Made by a program: the position numbers and the translations under genes. From Bdellovibrionales bacterium (GTDB lineage Bacteria; Bdellovibrionota; Bdellovibrionia; Bdellovibrionales; Bdellovibrionaceae), in the NCBI GenBank assembly GCA_016713585.1, contig JADJOV010000001.1, positions 434,001 to 498,000 of the forward strand: a stretch of 64,000 nucleotides of DNA. The letters are read 5' to 3'. Every line of letters begins with the position of its first letter. Position 1 is the stretch's first letter. The notes under the pieces were generated by a model, which searched no databases, was not told the origin of the DNA, and worked only from the letters and a program-made list of their open reading frames with translations. Of the stretch, positions 17,804-27,776 are shown piece by piece.

Positions 17804-19048
17804 TTAGTATCGATGTCGCCGTTGTGGACGTCCCCGTCTGTCTGCATTGGACTCAATTTTTGCTTTCGCCTTCCCCTTAGACAGGGGGACGCTTGTTGCA
17901 ACCGCTTCAGAGTGAAAAGGCTGGTCTTTCGTCAAGGGAATTGATTTCCCAATCAATTTTTCAATGTCCTTAATAAAGGCCCTTTCTTCGGAATCACAAA
18001 ACGAAATCGCCACTCCTTGGGCTCCGGCTCTTGCGGTCCGTCCATTCGATGGACATAGCTTTCAGAAATATTTGGGATTTCGTAATTAATCACATGACTT
18101 ATATCGTCGATATCAATACCTCGAGCAGCAATGTCAGTCGCAACGAGAACTCGCTTAGTCCCTTCTCGAAAATCCTCAAGGGCCCGCTGTCGGGCCCCTT
18201 GGCTTTTATTGCCGTGTATAGCTGCGGCTGAAATCCCATGACCATCCAATATCTTCACGACCTTATCCGCACCATGCTTCGTTCGACAAAACACAATAAC
18301 TCGAGAGAGTTTTGGGTTCTTGAGAATGAACTTCAAGAGGTCTTTCTTTTTATCTTTATCTACATACATGACCTGTTGAGAGATCAATTCAACAGTTGAT
18401 GAAACGGGCTGAACGGCCACGCGAACAGGATTGACTAACATTGAATCTGCAAGTGTTTGAATTTCACGCGGCATTGTTGCAGAAAAGAACAAATTTTGGC
18501 GTTTGGTCGGAAGAAGTTTGATAACTCGTCGAATATCATGGATAAAACCCATATCGAGCATTCGATCTGCCTCATCAAAACAAAGACCTCTAGGGCGGAA
18601 AGATTCAAATGGCGTTGATTAATTAAATCGAGTAAACGGCCCGGTGTTGCAACCAAAACATCAACTCCGCGAGAAAGGCTCTGGACTTGAGAGCCCTGTC
18701 CAACTCCTCCAAAATGACGGCGTAGTGAAGCCGCAAATGTTTTCCATAAGTTCGAAAACTCTCGAAAATTTGAATAGCGAGTTCTCTGGTCGGGGTCAGA
18801 ATCAGAACCCAGGCTGTTTTTAGGTTGAGGTCGATGGTGAAATTGCACCAATTGATTTAAGATTGGCAAGGCAAAGGCCGCGGTTTTCCCGGTCCTGTTT
18901 GGGCGCATCCAAGCAAATCCTTACCTTCGAGAAGGCGAGGAATCGCCTGGATTTGGATTGGGGTGGGTTTTGTGTACCCAGATTCGAGGACAGCCCTTTG
19001 GATAGGCTCAATCAAGGCGAGTTCACTGAAATTTTCTATTGAATTCAT
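17804..19048 (-). CDS. rhlE: DEAD-box RNA helicase, RhlE-like (at least five frameshifts)
   Basis: ATP-dependent RNA helicase. In order: Q-motif region ([32 protein letters not shown]), motif I (AQTG then TGKT in the next frame, break near 18895), [10 protein letters not shown] region (breaks near 18825 and 18735), [18 protein letters not shown] box (VLDEAD split near 18578), [31 protein letters not shown], and HRxGRTARAG split near 18040. The tail is basic ([11 protein letters not shown]). Each break is one base and both sides are conserved, so the gene is probably intact in the organism. Confidence 0.82.
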
Positions 19049-19200
19049 ATTGTGATGGGTCATACAAGCATTATTGAAATTTAGCAATTTTAATCGCAAG
19101 CCCACCAATCAAGGGGGTTTTTTCGAGTCGAATATTGCAACAACACTCCATTAGCGTATATTAAATTCAATTCAGTTGTGGGCATTCATTGAGTTAGGGG

Positions 19201-19825
19201 ATTGTTATTTATTACGGTGAGAAATTCAACAGCATTAGCCACCTTGTGGGTGCGGCGCTAGCGATTGCCGGGGCCTCTGTTTTGATTACATTGGCCGCCG
19301 TTAAGGGCGATGTCTATCAAGTTGTTAGCACGAGTATTTATGGTGGCACTTTGATTTTTCTTTACGCGGTTTCAACTCTTTACCATAGCTTTCAGGGTCG
19401 CAAAAAACAGGTCATGCAAAAAACTTGATCATATCGCAATTTATCTTTTGATTGCTGGCTCGTACACGCCCTTCACCCTCGTCACTCTTCACGGAGCTTG
19501 GGGGTGGTGGTTGTTTGGAAGTAGTTGGGGTCTTGCTCTCGTGGGAATTCTGTTTGAGCTGACCCTCTCCCATCTTTCAAGAATTCCCTCTTTGGTTATC
19601 TACCTCATCATGGGATGGCTTGTGGTTGTGGCAATTCGCCCGCTACTCGAAACCCTGCCTTTTTCAGGTTTTCTATGGCTTGTGACAGGTGGAGTACTTT
19701 ATACAGGGGGCGTGGTTTTTTACCTATTTGATGAAAAGGTAAAGCACTTTCATGGAATTTGGCATCTCTTTGTTCTCGCGGGCAGTGTGGCTCAGTATTT
19801 TTGCATTGTTCTCTATATAATTTAG
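19201..19825 (+). CDS. Hemolysin III family membrane protein (frameshift)
   Basis: Seven-helix PAQR/hemolysin III (YqfA-like) protein. YYGEKFNSISHLVGAALA gives the family His motif, TLYHSF the second, and IWHLFVLAGS the C-terminal His motif. One extra A in the A6 run at 19418-19423 breaks the frame; removing it gives QKLDHIAIYLLIAGSYTPFT. The reading frame is open back to 19201 with no ATG/GTG/TTG before 19246, so the true start is unresolved. It ends 7 nt before the next gene. Confidence 0.78.
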
Positions 19826-19832
19826 GTTTCAG

Positions 19833-21000
19833 ATGGTATTTTTGAATTTCATTCTTTTAATATTCTTCTGCAAGGGCACCGCGCAAGCAGCCATCTTCGA
19901 TTTGACACTTTTTAAAGAGACCTACGAAGAGTCACGCAAGGCATTTTTATCTGTGGCTGGCGACAAGGCCCACACGTTTGTTTTCAAAAAATCAAAATCA
20001 TGAGCTCGCTGTTGATTATGTTTATTTGCCAGCTGGCTCAACCCACAAGACCCTTGTCCTAGTGAATTCGGGAATTCATGGCATTGAGGGGTTTGTAGGT
20101 TCTGCGGTTCAACGACAGTGGTTGCTCCATTTAAAAGAATCACCACTCCCTCCAGAAATGGGAGTCCTCATGATTCATGGTTTAAATCCATTTGGTTTTA
20201 TAAATCAACGGAGGGTGAATGAAAATAATGTCGATCTCAATCGCAACTTTGCAATCAAACCCTCTTTGTTTTCCAAACAAAATCTTGAATATAAAAAGAT
20301 CGAGCGATTTTTAAACCCAAAAAGACCGGTCAAGTTGAATTTTATTTCTGAAGTTTCATTTCTCTTTGAAGCCGCAAGGTATATTTTTCAGTATTCGTTG
20401 GGCACGATGCGGCAGGGGGTTCTTCAAGGACAATATTCCTCACCAGAGGGGCTTTATTTTGGTGGAGACAGAGCGCAAAATCAGCGGGCACTTGTTGACC
20501 TACTTCTGCAGGAATGGGCAGCCACCTATGAGCGAATATTCGTGATAGACATACATACAGGCTACGGACAGAGAGGAAAACTTCATTATCTAGCCGCTTC
20601 GTCAGCGGATCCAGAGTCCATTGTATTAAAGAAAATCTTTGGGGAGAATTCTGTGGATTTCGGTCAACAAAAGGATTTCTATCTAGTGGAGGGTGACTTT
20701 GTTGCCTATTGCCTCAACCGCCTTAGAAATGATTTTCGTCGATCCGCCCAGGGCCTCGCTTTTGAGTTTGGAACACTGGATAGTCAAAAAACTCTCGGAA
20801 GTATTGAATCCCTCCGCCGAATGGTATTGGAAAACCAAGTCTGGAATTATCGATCCGACACTCAGCAAGACGACGTTAAGGTGCGTGGACTATTCCGGGA
20901 AATGTTTTATCCATCGGATCCAGAATGGCGGAGCGCTGCTCTCAGGCAAGCCCAGCAAGGTTGGGATCAAGTCATCAGATACTATTCGTCAATTCAGTAA
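19833..21000 (+). CDS. DUF2817 M14-like zinc carboxypeptidase, exported (frameshift)
   Basis: The ATG at 19833 begins a signal peptide (FLNFILLIFFCKGTAQA). An A6 run at 19986-19991 has one A too many; the body continues NQNHELAVDYVYLPAGS. M14-type features: SGIHGIEGF (zinc His and Glu), LNPFGFINQRRVNENNVDLN, IDIHTGYGQ (third zinc His) and AFEFGT (catalytic Glu). About 388 residues. The likely reaction is hydrolysis of a peptide or amide bond in the periplasm, possibly wall peptides; substrate unknown. It sits directly after the hemolysin III gene. Confidence 0.75.
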
Positions 21001-21202
21001 GTGTCGTGTCTCATAATTATTCAAAAACAAGGCAAGACTGTTGCGCTTTGAGATGGATCGCCTTTTTGGTAAACTTTTTGTCACTTTTTTGCCTTTTGAG
21101 ATCAAGATTTGTCGAGGCCTTCCGATAAGGACCCCATGAGATGACGATTGTGTGAGTCATGACGATCCGAGCTTGGTCTAGGTTTTCGGGAGGAGGTTCT
21201 GA

Positions 21203-21555
21203 ATGAAGAGGTTACTTTTACACTATCCTAAATTTTTCTCTGAAGCATTTTGCCTTGGAAAATTTAAAGTAGGTGCGCTTTTGGTTTCATTGCTAGGACT
21301 TTCTGGTTGTTATATGTCTGGTGGGATATCGGATCTTGCTCCAAGCACGGCCATTCCCGGGCTAGATAAGACTCGAGCCAGTGGAGCCGAGTTTGTTTCG
21401 GGGAGTGGTGAGTACGAGACGACCTTTCTTAAGAAATACAAAATACTGTCGTCTAGTGGGGATATAACGCAAAAGTGATGGTCAAGACAGCTCGGGGATA
21501 CAAGGTCTATTCTTCTGTCATGGGGACAATGCTGTCGAAGGAATTGGATAAATAG
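21203..21555 (+). CDS. Small lipoprotein (frameshift)
   Basis: GGGAGGAGG lies upstream of the ATG. The signal sequence ends LLGLSGC, a lipobox. In the given frame it stops at 21478; a one-base change in the GGGG run at 21458-21461 continues NAKVMVKTARGYKVYSSVMG to a stop at 21555, giving about 117 residues. It ends 6 nt before the PilZ gene, so the two are probably co-transcribed. No family recognised. Confidence 0.65.
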
Positions 21556-21561
21556 AATTTT

Positions 21562-22287
21562 ATGTCAACAACGGTGCCATCTCAGGAAATGTTCACTAAA
21601 ATAGAAGATTTCAAGGAGACTCAGAAGATATGGGCTGACTTGGCCCACCGTGGGTTGGAGGTTTTTGCAAAGATAGGGGAGTCAGAGAGAATAATTTTGC
21701 TTCCTCAGATTCATCCTGGGGGGCAGGTCTTCTGTACTCTAAAGATTGTGCCATCCGAAGGGACGCATTCACAGGGGAAAATTTTTCTAGAATCTTTGAC
21801 TGGGCAAGACCTACTTGGACAATTTTCCTTTGTCGGAGACAAATATTTCTTCAGGACAACATGGGTGCACGAGGATCCCTATGTTATTTTTCCCACCGAG
21901 ATAATTCTTTATAAGTTACAACGGCGTCAGAATTTTCGTTTAAAAGTTCCAAAAGCCTTTCATTCTGAATTCGTATTGGAGAGTGTCAATGGCAAGAAGA
22001 CGCAGTACAAGGTTAAAATCTGGGACTTGAGCTCTCGAGGCTGTTGCCTTCTGGTCGAGCCGACCTCGCTGTTTAAGGCTGACGATGGAATATCAGGGAC
22101 GATGACTCTTTCCAAAAGAAGTCCGGTTTTCGTTCAAGGAATCGTCAAACATATTCGAACCGAAAAAGTTGAGGATAAGGTGCTTAGGCTTGCCGGTGTC
22201 GAATTTATTCCCCTTGGTCCAGCCCTTGAATCACAGCTCTTCACTGTGATGATGGAGCTTTCTAGACTCTACCTTCGAATCTCATAA
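21562..22287 (+). CDS. PilZ-domain protein, c-di-GMP receptor
   Basis: 241 residues. The N-terminal 120 residues resemble the beta-rich YcgR-N type region. The PilZ domain starts at RRQNFRLKVP (RxxxR motif, about residue 127) and has DLSSRGCCL (D/NxSxxG motif), both required for c-di-GMP binding. Cytoplasmic. Downstream of the lipoprotein gene and convergent with the coiled-coil gene. It may tie surface behaviour to c-di-GMP; the partner is unknown. Confidence 0.85.
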   Translation: MSTTVPSQEMFTKIEDFKETQKIWADLAHRGLEVFAKIGESERIILLPQIHPGGQVFCTLKIVPSEGTHSQGKIFLESLTGQDLLGQFSFVGDKYFFRTTWVHEDPYVIFPTEIILYKLQRRQNFRLKVPKAFHSEFVLESVNGKKTQYKVKIWDLSSRGCCLLVEPTSLFKADDGISGTMTLSKRSPVFVQGIVKHIRTEKVEDKVLRLAGVEFIPLGPALESQLFTVMMELSRLYLRIS

Positions 22288-22289
22288 AT

Positions 22290-23045
22290 CTACTCATCGG
22301 TCCCAAGGGTTTTAGCGGGCTTTTTATCGATTTCACGAAACTCGCTTTCGATATTGCTCGACGGATTTGGTGTTGGTGATCCAGACAAGGCGTTTTTCTT
22401 TAAACTGTTAGAGCGACGATCTGCTTCCTTTTGTTTCATTTGATCGGTGTAGCGCTTCTCATAGGCTCGAATCTCCTGATTAAACTCAGATGTTTTTTCT
22501 CGAATGTAGTCGTCAAAATTTTTTCTTCCGTCTCTCATATCTGCTTCAAACTCATCTCTTTTTTCTCGCAGGTCCTGATAGAAGGTTCGTCGACGATCTT
22601 CATTTTCGGAGTAAAACTCTCGTTTCTGATCGGCAGTTGCTTTTTTGCTCAAAAACTCTTTTTTTATTTTTTCATTTTCTTTTTGAAATTGTTCTCGCTG
22701 CTTCTTTTCTTCGCGAACATACTCACGTCGTTTTCGATCCATATCTTTTTGAAAAAGTTGCCTTTTTTTGCTGGCTAACGAATTGAATTTTTCCCGGACT
22801 TTGGTTGGTGGTTTGTCCTGAGTCTCGCCGGTTAGCTTCAGCAATAATGCCAGCTCGTCATTTTCGGTTTTTAGTTCCGGCGGCAAATCTTTTCGAAGTT
22901 CCTCCAGAGCCTTTCGATCATCTTTGAGTCTGTATTCATCTTGTATAAGGTCCGAGCCAGAAGAGAGAAGTGGACAAAGAACTAGTGCTGATAGAAAAAC
23001 CCAAAAAAAATTGAAAAAGAGCATCGGTATTTTATTTTTTGACAT
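22290..23045 (-). CDS. Exported long coiled-coil protein
   Basis: 251 residues from the ATG at 23045 (GAGGT upstream). A signal segment (LFFNFFWVFLSALVLCPLL) is followed by a highly charged helix from about 50 to 215 rich in Lys, Glu, Arg with repeated RxxFY/F and KRxEF patterns (KREFYSENEDRRRTFYQDL, KRDEFEADMRDGRKNF). The tail is Ser/Pro/Asn-rich. It looks like a periplasmic rod or scaffold. The promoter region is shared with the divergent HAMP protein. No family recognised. Confidence 0.65.
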   Translation of the reverse strand: MSKNKIPMLFFNFFWVFLSALVLCPLLSSGSDLIQDEYRLKDDRKALEELRKDLPPELKTENDELALLLKLTGETQDKPPTKVREKFNSLASKKRQLFQKDMDRKRREYVREEKKQREQFQKENEKIKKEFLSKKATADQKREFYSENEDRRRTFYQDLREKRDEFEADMRDGRKNFDDYIREKTSEFNQEIRAYEKRYTDQMKQKEADRRSNSLKKNALSGSPTPNPSSNIESEFREIDKKPAKTLGTDE

Positions 23046-23146
23046 TCTGACCTCGTTGTTTCGATGATAACTGGCCTTGCAGAAAAAGACAATCGGCCGA
23101 TATTGAGACAGGCGGCAAACGCGGGCGCCAGAATGAAAGAAGGTAT

Positions 23147-23791
23147 ATGATTTTTGGTCGCAGACCCTATAAAACAGACCGACGCTTTGCAAAGCAATTG
23201 GGTTTTTTTTCTCACCCACTTTTTCAGCGTAAGTATGTTTACTACCTGGTTCTCACGATGGCTGGTTTGGCATTGTTTTTTTATGGGCCAGCGATGTATT
23301 TTATCTCTCAAAACTACAAGCTACTGACTAGCCTTGCCTATGAAACTCATCCAAGTTTGGTTAACAACCTTGAACATGAAACCCAATGGATCTGGCTCTT
23401 CGCGGGAGCAAGTTTTTTGGGAATCATCGGTTTGACGTTTTGGATTGCGATCACATTAACTCAACATCTTATTGAGCCCGTTATTGCGATAGAAAAACAT
23501 ATGCGTGAGCTCGTGATGGGCCGCTGGGATGTCCCAGACTTTAATCCTGAATATGCCGAATTTAAAGAGCTGGCGCTGACCTATGAATATCTTTTTCGTT
23601 CTTTAAAAACAATGACAGAAGAAGAGTTGAAACTGCTCAATCTTGTCGTGGTTGACCGAAATCACAAAGATGCCTGGGGCGCTTGGCTTTATCTTGTCAA
23701 TATGAAAAGGCAGCGACTTGGGTTAGGGGCTTTTAACCCCGTGATCGGCGTTTCAACTTCTGAAGTTGACTCTGAACGTCTCGTGTCTTGA
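23147..23791 (+). CDS. Two-helix membrane protein with HAMP-like domain
   Basis: 214 residues. Two membrane helices (about 32-52 and 85-107) flank a short periplasmic loop; the second leads into LIEPVIAIEKHMRELVMG, a HAMP-like linker (P-x-E positions). No kinase, cyclase or MCP output domain follows. The last 59 nt overlap the convergent smpB gene, and the tail after NMKRQRLGL may be altered by an indel. It is a likely accessory sensor or partner; the function is not known. Confidence 0.65.
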   Translation: MIFGRRPYKTDRRFAKQLGFFSHPLFQRKYVYYLVLTMAGLALFFYGPAMYFISQNYKLLTSLAYETHPSLVNNLEHETQWIWLFAGASFLGIIGLTFWIAITLTQHLIEPVIAIEKHMRELVMGRWDVPDFNPEYAEFKELALTYEYLFRSLKTMTEEELKLLNLVVVDRNHKDAWGAWLYLVNMKRQRLGLGAFNPVIGVSTSEVDSERLVS

Positions 23792-24188
23792 TGGCCTCAC
23801 GCTTATCGTGGGTCTTTCGCCCTTTGGCTAAGGCAATTTCCAATTTGGCCCGGCCTTCTTTAAAATAGATTTTGAGCGGGATGCAGGTCAGACCCCTTTC
23901 TCGAAGGGCATCAAAAATATTATTCAATTCTTTTCGATGCATCAGCAACTTACGTTTTCGTTCTGGTTCGTGATTGTTATATCTTCCAGCTTTGTAGGGG
24001 GCAATGTGGGCGTTTTGCAGATACGCATCTGCGCCCTGAAAAACAATAAATGAATCTTTCAATTGGACATTTTTATCTCTGAGGGACTTGACTTCACTTC
24101 CAGTTAAAACAAGACCAGCCTCGAAAGTTTCTAGAATCTCATAGTCGAAGCGGGCTTTCTTATTTTCTTGAATTAGGAGAATCCCCAT
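23733..24188 (-). CDS. smpB: SsrA-binding protein SmpB
   Basis: Binds tmRNA and carries it to stalled ribosomes. Family blocks: NKKARFDYEILETFEAGLVL, GSEVKSLR, LKDSFI, HIAPY, RKRKLLMHRKE, LKIYFKEGRAKLEIALAKG, HDKRE. 151 residues, normal. Last gene of the minus-strand pal...rsmA-smpB run; 11 nt after rsmA. Confidence 0.95.
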   Translation of the reverse strand: MGILLIQENKKARFDYEILETFEAGLVLTGSEVKSLRDKNVQLKDSFIVFQGADAYLQNAHIAPYKAGRYNNHEPERKRKLLMHRKELNNIFDALRERGLTCIPLKIYFKEGRAKLEIALAKGRKTHDKREAIKTRDVQSQLQKLKRRSRG

Positions 24189-24199
24189 ACCGAAGTCCC

Positions 24200-25030
24200 C
24201 TAGTCCCGCTTAAGATAGAGATACAATTCAACAAAATCTTCAGGACGAAGTTCTTCGCCTCTTAAATTTTCACTTAATTTGTTTTCAGCAATCCATTGAG
24301 TCCAAAGACCCTTTTGATGGGGTGACAGCCATCCCGTCTCAAGGTTCTTTCGCAATAATTTTCGTCGGTGCGCAAAACACGCCTTCATAAATTTCAAAAA
24401 ATCCCGACGATCAATGTCGAATTCTCTGCGCGGTTGGAAAACCAACACTCGGCTTGCTACCTGTGGGGCGGGCTTAAAATCACGGGGACCGGCCTCGCAG
24501 ACAAGCTCGACATTCCAAAAAACTTGAGCGATCACACTCAAGAGGCCATAGTGCTCCGTCGATTCTTTTGCTTTTATTCGTTGAGCAACTTCTTTTTGAA
24601 ACATCAGAATCATTGCGCTGATTGGTTTTATATCCAGAGATCTTTCAATCACTAAGGACGAAGAAATCTGATAAGGAAGATTGCTAACCAAAAGGACTTC
24701 GGATGGATCCTCAAGGAGAGTCCAGTCCCACACCAAGGCATCGACTTCAAAAACTTTTAAACCACGATTTCGCCAATGCTGAGCAAAAAGAGAATCCAAT
24801 TCAATGAGGGTTATGTCAGGATACTTTTGCCTCAATATATCGGTTAGAGCGCCAGGCCCCGGCCCAATCTCCAATATTTTTTTTGGCTTCTTACGATCAA
24901 CCTCGGAAACAATTTTTTCGATCACATGGTCGGCAACGAGATAATGTTGCCCCAGGGATTTCTTTGCTTCAATGGGCATCGAGCTGAAAAACAAATCCAA
25001 TCTCTCTCGCGCTGGGGCTACCGCACTCAT
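24200..25030 (-). CDS. rsmA: 16S rRNA dimethyladenosine transferase
   Basis: Dimethylates A1518/A1519 of 16S rRNA using SAM. Motifs: KKSLGQHYL, SAM site EIGPGPGALTD, LIELDS, and catalytic NLPYQIS; the C-terminal small domain is present (FAHRRKLLRKNL). I start at the ATG at 25030, whose ATGA overlaps the tsaD stop (translational coupling), rather than the longer frame extending into tsaD. About 276 residues. Confidence 0.93.
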   Translation of the reverse strand: MSAVAPARERLDLFFSSMPIEAKKSLGQHYLVADHVIEKIVSEVDRKKPKKILEIGPGPGALTDILRQKYPDITLIELDSLFAQHWRNRGLKVFEVDALVWDWTLLEDPSEVLLVSNLPYQISSSLVIERSLDIKPISAMILMFQKEVAQRIKAKESTEHYGLLSVIAQVFWNVELVCEAGPRDFKPAPQVASRVLVFQPRREFDIDRRDFLKFMKACFAHRRKLLRKNLETGWLSPHQKGLWTQWIAENKLSENLRGEELRPEDFVELYLYLKRD

Positions 25031-26070
25031 TTTTGAAAATCTCCATCCCAGACCTGAGGTGAAGGAGACAGGGACATCGAATGTCTCTCGCCTCGATTGA
25101 GTCTGAGTATTCCAGCATACCCGATCATCGCAGCATTGTCTGTGCAATATCTCAGCGGAGGGATCACTAATTGATATTTATTCGCCTGCGCGAGCAACAA
25201 GCCTCGTTCGCGCAACCTGGAATTGGCGCTGACTCCGCCTGTCAAAATTATCTTTTTCATTTGGCATCTTTTAGCGGCCCGGGAAAGCTTAGCCAGCAAT
25301 ACATCGACAATGGCTTCTTGGTAGGACGCACAGAGATCAGGCAAGACTTCCTTTGTTTTGACTGGCCCTAAGTCGGCCATAAGGCGTTGGGCCGCAGATT
25401 TAAGGCCCGAAAAGCTCATATCCAGAGAGTCATCATGGAGCATACTCCTCGGAAAATCATAGGCCTTCGGGTTCCCCGTGTGCGCACAATGATCAACGCG
25501 GACACCACCAGGAAAGCCAAGGCCGGCCATTTTCGCAAATTTATCAAAGGCTTCACCCGCGGCATCGTCTTTTGTAGTTCCCAAGATTTGATAGTCACCA
25601 AGTCCTTGAATTCGATAGAGGCTTGTGTGTCCGCCGCTAATAGCGAGTCCAATATATGGATAGTTAAAATCCTCAGGCGGTGAGAATTCAGAATCTCGCA
25701 GAAACGGAGCAAGAAGATGGCCTTCCAGATGATTAATGCCAATCAGGGGAAGGTTTAAACTTTGCGCCAAACTCTTCGCTGTAATCACACCGACAATGAG
25801 TGCTCCAATAAGTCCTGGACGATTAGTCACAGCAAGACCCTCGATATCTGACCACTCAAGACCGCCAGCCTGTTTGAGGGCCTCCTCGAGAAGCGGAATC
25901 AAAGCTGATGTGTGGTTTCGAGAGGCTATTTCAGGAACAATTCCCCCATAGGGCTCATGCTCCAAGTCTTGCGCCCGGGAAACTAAAGACAAGACCTCGC
26001 CCTGAGCTGTGACAACAGCGACAGACGTATCATCGCAGCTGGTCTCAATAGCTAATATTTTTCTGATCAT
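25027..26070 (-). CDS. tsaD: tRNA N6-threonylcarbamoyladenosine transferase subunit TsaD
   Basis: Transfers the threonylcarbamoyl group to A37 of ANN-decoding tRNAs. ASKHA fold with ETSCDDTSVAVV, metal-binding His114-x3-His118 in NHLEGHLLAP, GGHTSLY, and FSGLKSAAQR. 347 residues, full length. Its partner enzyme TsaC lies at 42.8 kb. ATGA overlaps link it to both cpoB upstream and rsmA downstream. Confidence 0.95.
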   Translation of the reverse strand: MIRKILAIETSCDDTSVAVVTAQGEVLSLVSRAQDLEHEPYGGIVPEIASRNHTSALIPLLEEALKQAGGLEWSDIEGLAVTNRPGLIGALIVGVITAKSLAQSLNLPLIGINHLEGHLLAPFLRDSEFSPPEDFNYPYIGLAISGGHTSLYRIQGLGDYQILGTTKDDAAGEAFDKFAKMAGLGFPGGVRVDHCAHTGNPKAYDFPRSMLHDDSLDMSFSGLKSAAQRLMADLGPVKTKEVLPDLCASYQEAIVDVLLAKLSRAAKRCQMKKIILTGGVSANSRLRERGLLLAQANKYQLVIPPLRYCTDNAAMIGYAGILRLNRGERHSMSLSPSPQVWDGDFQK

Positions 26071-26756
26071 TTCGGACTCTTAAGTCTCGTCTTAGCCTTT
26101 TTGGCCTCTTCTGATTTCGGATATTTGGAAAGGACTTCCTTATAAAAAGTCACCGCCTCATCTTTCAGGCCGAGTTCTTGAAAACTAGCCCCAATTCGAA
26201 GGGTTGCCAGGGCTAGAGACTTTCCCTTTGGATTTTCTTCTCGATATTTTTGATAACTGAGAATGGCTTGCTTCCAGTCTTTCTTTGCAAATTGCTCTTG
26301 GGCTACATCAAAAGTGCTCTTAACGGGTTTCGAAGGAGAATTAGCTTGTGGTTTCGTCTGGTTTGCGGCTTGAAAAGCAGCATATTCGGAATGTAATTTG
26401 GTGACCTCTGCTTGCAGCGAAAAAATTTGCTGTTCCATTTTCTCGATAGAATCTTGAAGAAGTTCGGATTTTTTATTAACTTCACCGAACTTCTCTGTGT
26501 TTGCCTTTGAATGAGATTGGATCAGCTGATTTTCTCTTTGAATTTGATTTTCGACAACCTCAACTCGTCCATTCAGAGTCCTCATTTGCTCTTCAATTTC
26601 CACAAAACGAGAGCTGGCATCTGCAGTATTTTTCTGAATAGTTGAGACCTGCTGCTGCATGACCTGGCGCTGCTCAACCTCTTTAACTTCTGTTCGGGTC
26701 TGCAGGCAGCTTGAGGTCAAAACAAAAATACTGAAAAACCCAATAATTCTCTTCAT
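26067..26756 (-). CDS. cpoB: CpoB/YbgF-like Tol-Pal lipoprotein
   Basis: 229 residues. The signal sequence ends VLTSSC, so unlike E. coli CpoB this copy appears lipidated. Residues 25-125 form a coiled coil; 150-229 hold TPR repeats (AQEQFAKKDWKQAILSYQKY, LRIGASFQELGLKDEAVTFY, VLSKYPKSEEAKKAK). CpoB coordinates outer-membrane constriction with wall synthesis through Tol-Pal; pal lies two genes upstream. Starts 4 nt inside the preceding gene. Confidence 0.85.
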   Translation of the reverse strand: MKRIIGFFSIFVLTSSCLQTRTEVKEVEQRQVMQQQVSTIQKNTADASSRFVEIEEQMRTLNGRVEVVENQIQRENQLIQSHSKANTEKFGEVNKKSELLQDSIEKMEQQIFSLQAEVTKLHSEYAAFQAANQTKPQANSPSKPVKSTFDVAQEQFAKKDWKQAILSYQKYREENPKGKSLALATLRIGASFQELGLKDEAVTFYKEVLSKYPKSEEAKKAKTRLKSPK

Positions 26757-27151
26757 AGGACATCTCCGTTTTTTTGCCGAATCAGCCTTGCAGAGTTTTC
26801 AGCCTTTTCGGCCGCAGCCCGGGACTTCAAGAATTCAGTTCTGGCTCCGCTCCAATCGCGGTCAGAATAGAGCAACCGTCCTTTCCGGTAGGCTTCTTCA
26901 GCCTGATGCCAAAAGCCAGGAGAGTGTCGGGGAGCCTGAACTGATTTGGCGGCATCTATGGCTGCACGTGCAATTGCATATTCTTCAATCGGAGGCGGTA
27001 TCGACTGACAACCAAGGAATACAACAGTCGATACCAAAATTGACACCAAAATTGATACCAGGATCAAGCCCGACCGTAGAAAAAAATTCTTACTGATTTG
27101 ATGGAACAAAGTTCGCTCGGCGATTCTTCGCATAAGCGGATTCCGTCTCAT
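26753..27151 (-). CDS. DUF4398 lipoprotein
   Basis: A small helical lipoprotein. VSTVVFLGC is the lipobox, followed by [37 protein letters not shown] and [18 protein letters not shown], the DUF4398 pattern. The start is uncertain: the open frame reaches 27151, which overlaps the corrected pal end, and a TTG at 27067 would avoid the overlap but gives a signal with no basic residues. Sits between pal and cpoB and is likely part of the same envelope module. Its short repeat [10 protein letters not shown] comes from a direct DNA repeat. Confidence 0.75.
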   Translation of the reverse strand: MRRNPLMRRIAERTLFHQISKNFFLRSGLILVSILVSILVSTVVFLGCQSIPPPIEEYAIARAAIDAAKSVQAPRHSPGFWHQAEEAYRKGRLLYSDRDWSGARTEFLKSRAAAEKAENSARLIRQKNGDVL

Positions 27152-27682
27152 CAGTTGTCAACGGCTTTTCTTCACCATAACTGATTGTGCTCAAGCGATC
27201 CTTAGCCACGCCAAGGCTTCCTAAATAATTCTTTACTGAATTGGCGCGTCGTTCGCCCAAGGCTAAATTATACTCAATGGACCCTCGGGCGTCACAATGT
27301 CCTTCAATTTGAACTTTCGCCTTAGGATTAGCGTTAATCCAGTTTGCATTTTGCTGGAGCTTCTTTTTGCATCAGCAGAGAGACTTGATTTATCATATTC
27401 AAAGTTGACGGTCACAAGACCTGACACTTTACCACTATCTGAACCTTGAGCATCAAAATTCATCGGCGTCGCTTCGACTGGGGCCTCTGGCTGACCTTCT
27501 GTAACGGCGGCCTGGGACTGATCAACATCTGTCTTAGTCTTGCTTGCGCAACTCCAAACCAATGACGAAAAAACAAGCAACAAAGTGCATTGCTTAAGGG
27601 TCTGCGTGGTGGTTTTAGAAAAATTGCTAACTACATTACTATTGACTACAGGACTTTTAACTTCACTATTTGACAATTTCAT
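27090..27682 (-). CDS. pal: Peptidoglycan-associated lipoprotein Pal, OmpA domain (frameshift)
   Basis: Outer-membrane lipoprotein anchoring the envelope to peptidoglycan. The signal sequence ends SSLVWSC. The OmpA-like domain begins [11 protein letters not shown]; one A is missing in the A-run near 27366, after which the next frame gives [40 protein letters not shown] (peptidoglycan-binding signature) and [13 protein letters not shown], ending at 27090. About 197 residues when repaired. First gene of the pal-cpoB-tsaD-rsmA-smpB run. Confidence 0.88.
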
Positions 27683-27776
27683 TAGCTCCTCTAAAAGACT
27701 TTTGTAAACATTAGTGCATAGCTCCCCAATGTCAAACTCGATTGATGTTGCAATGCTTTAAGGCTATCCAATCTAA

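Noticed and set aside
19418..19423. Programmed ribosomal frameshifting at A-runs
   Set aside because: Breaks occur in many unrelated genes at different runs, with both insertions and deletions needed; sequencing error explains all of them more simply.
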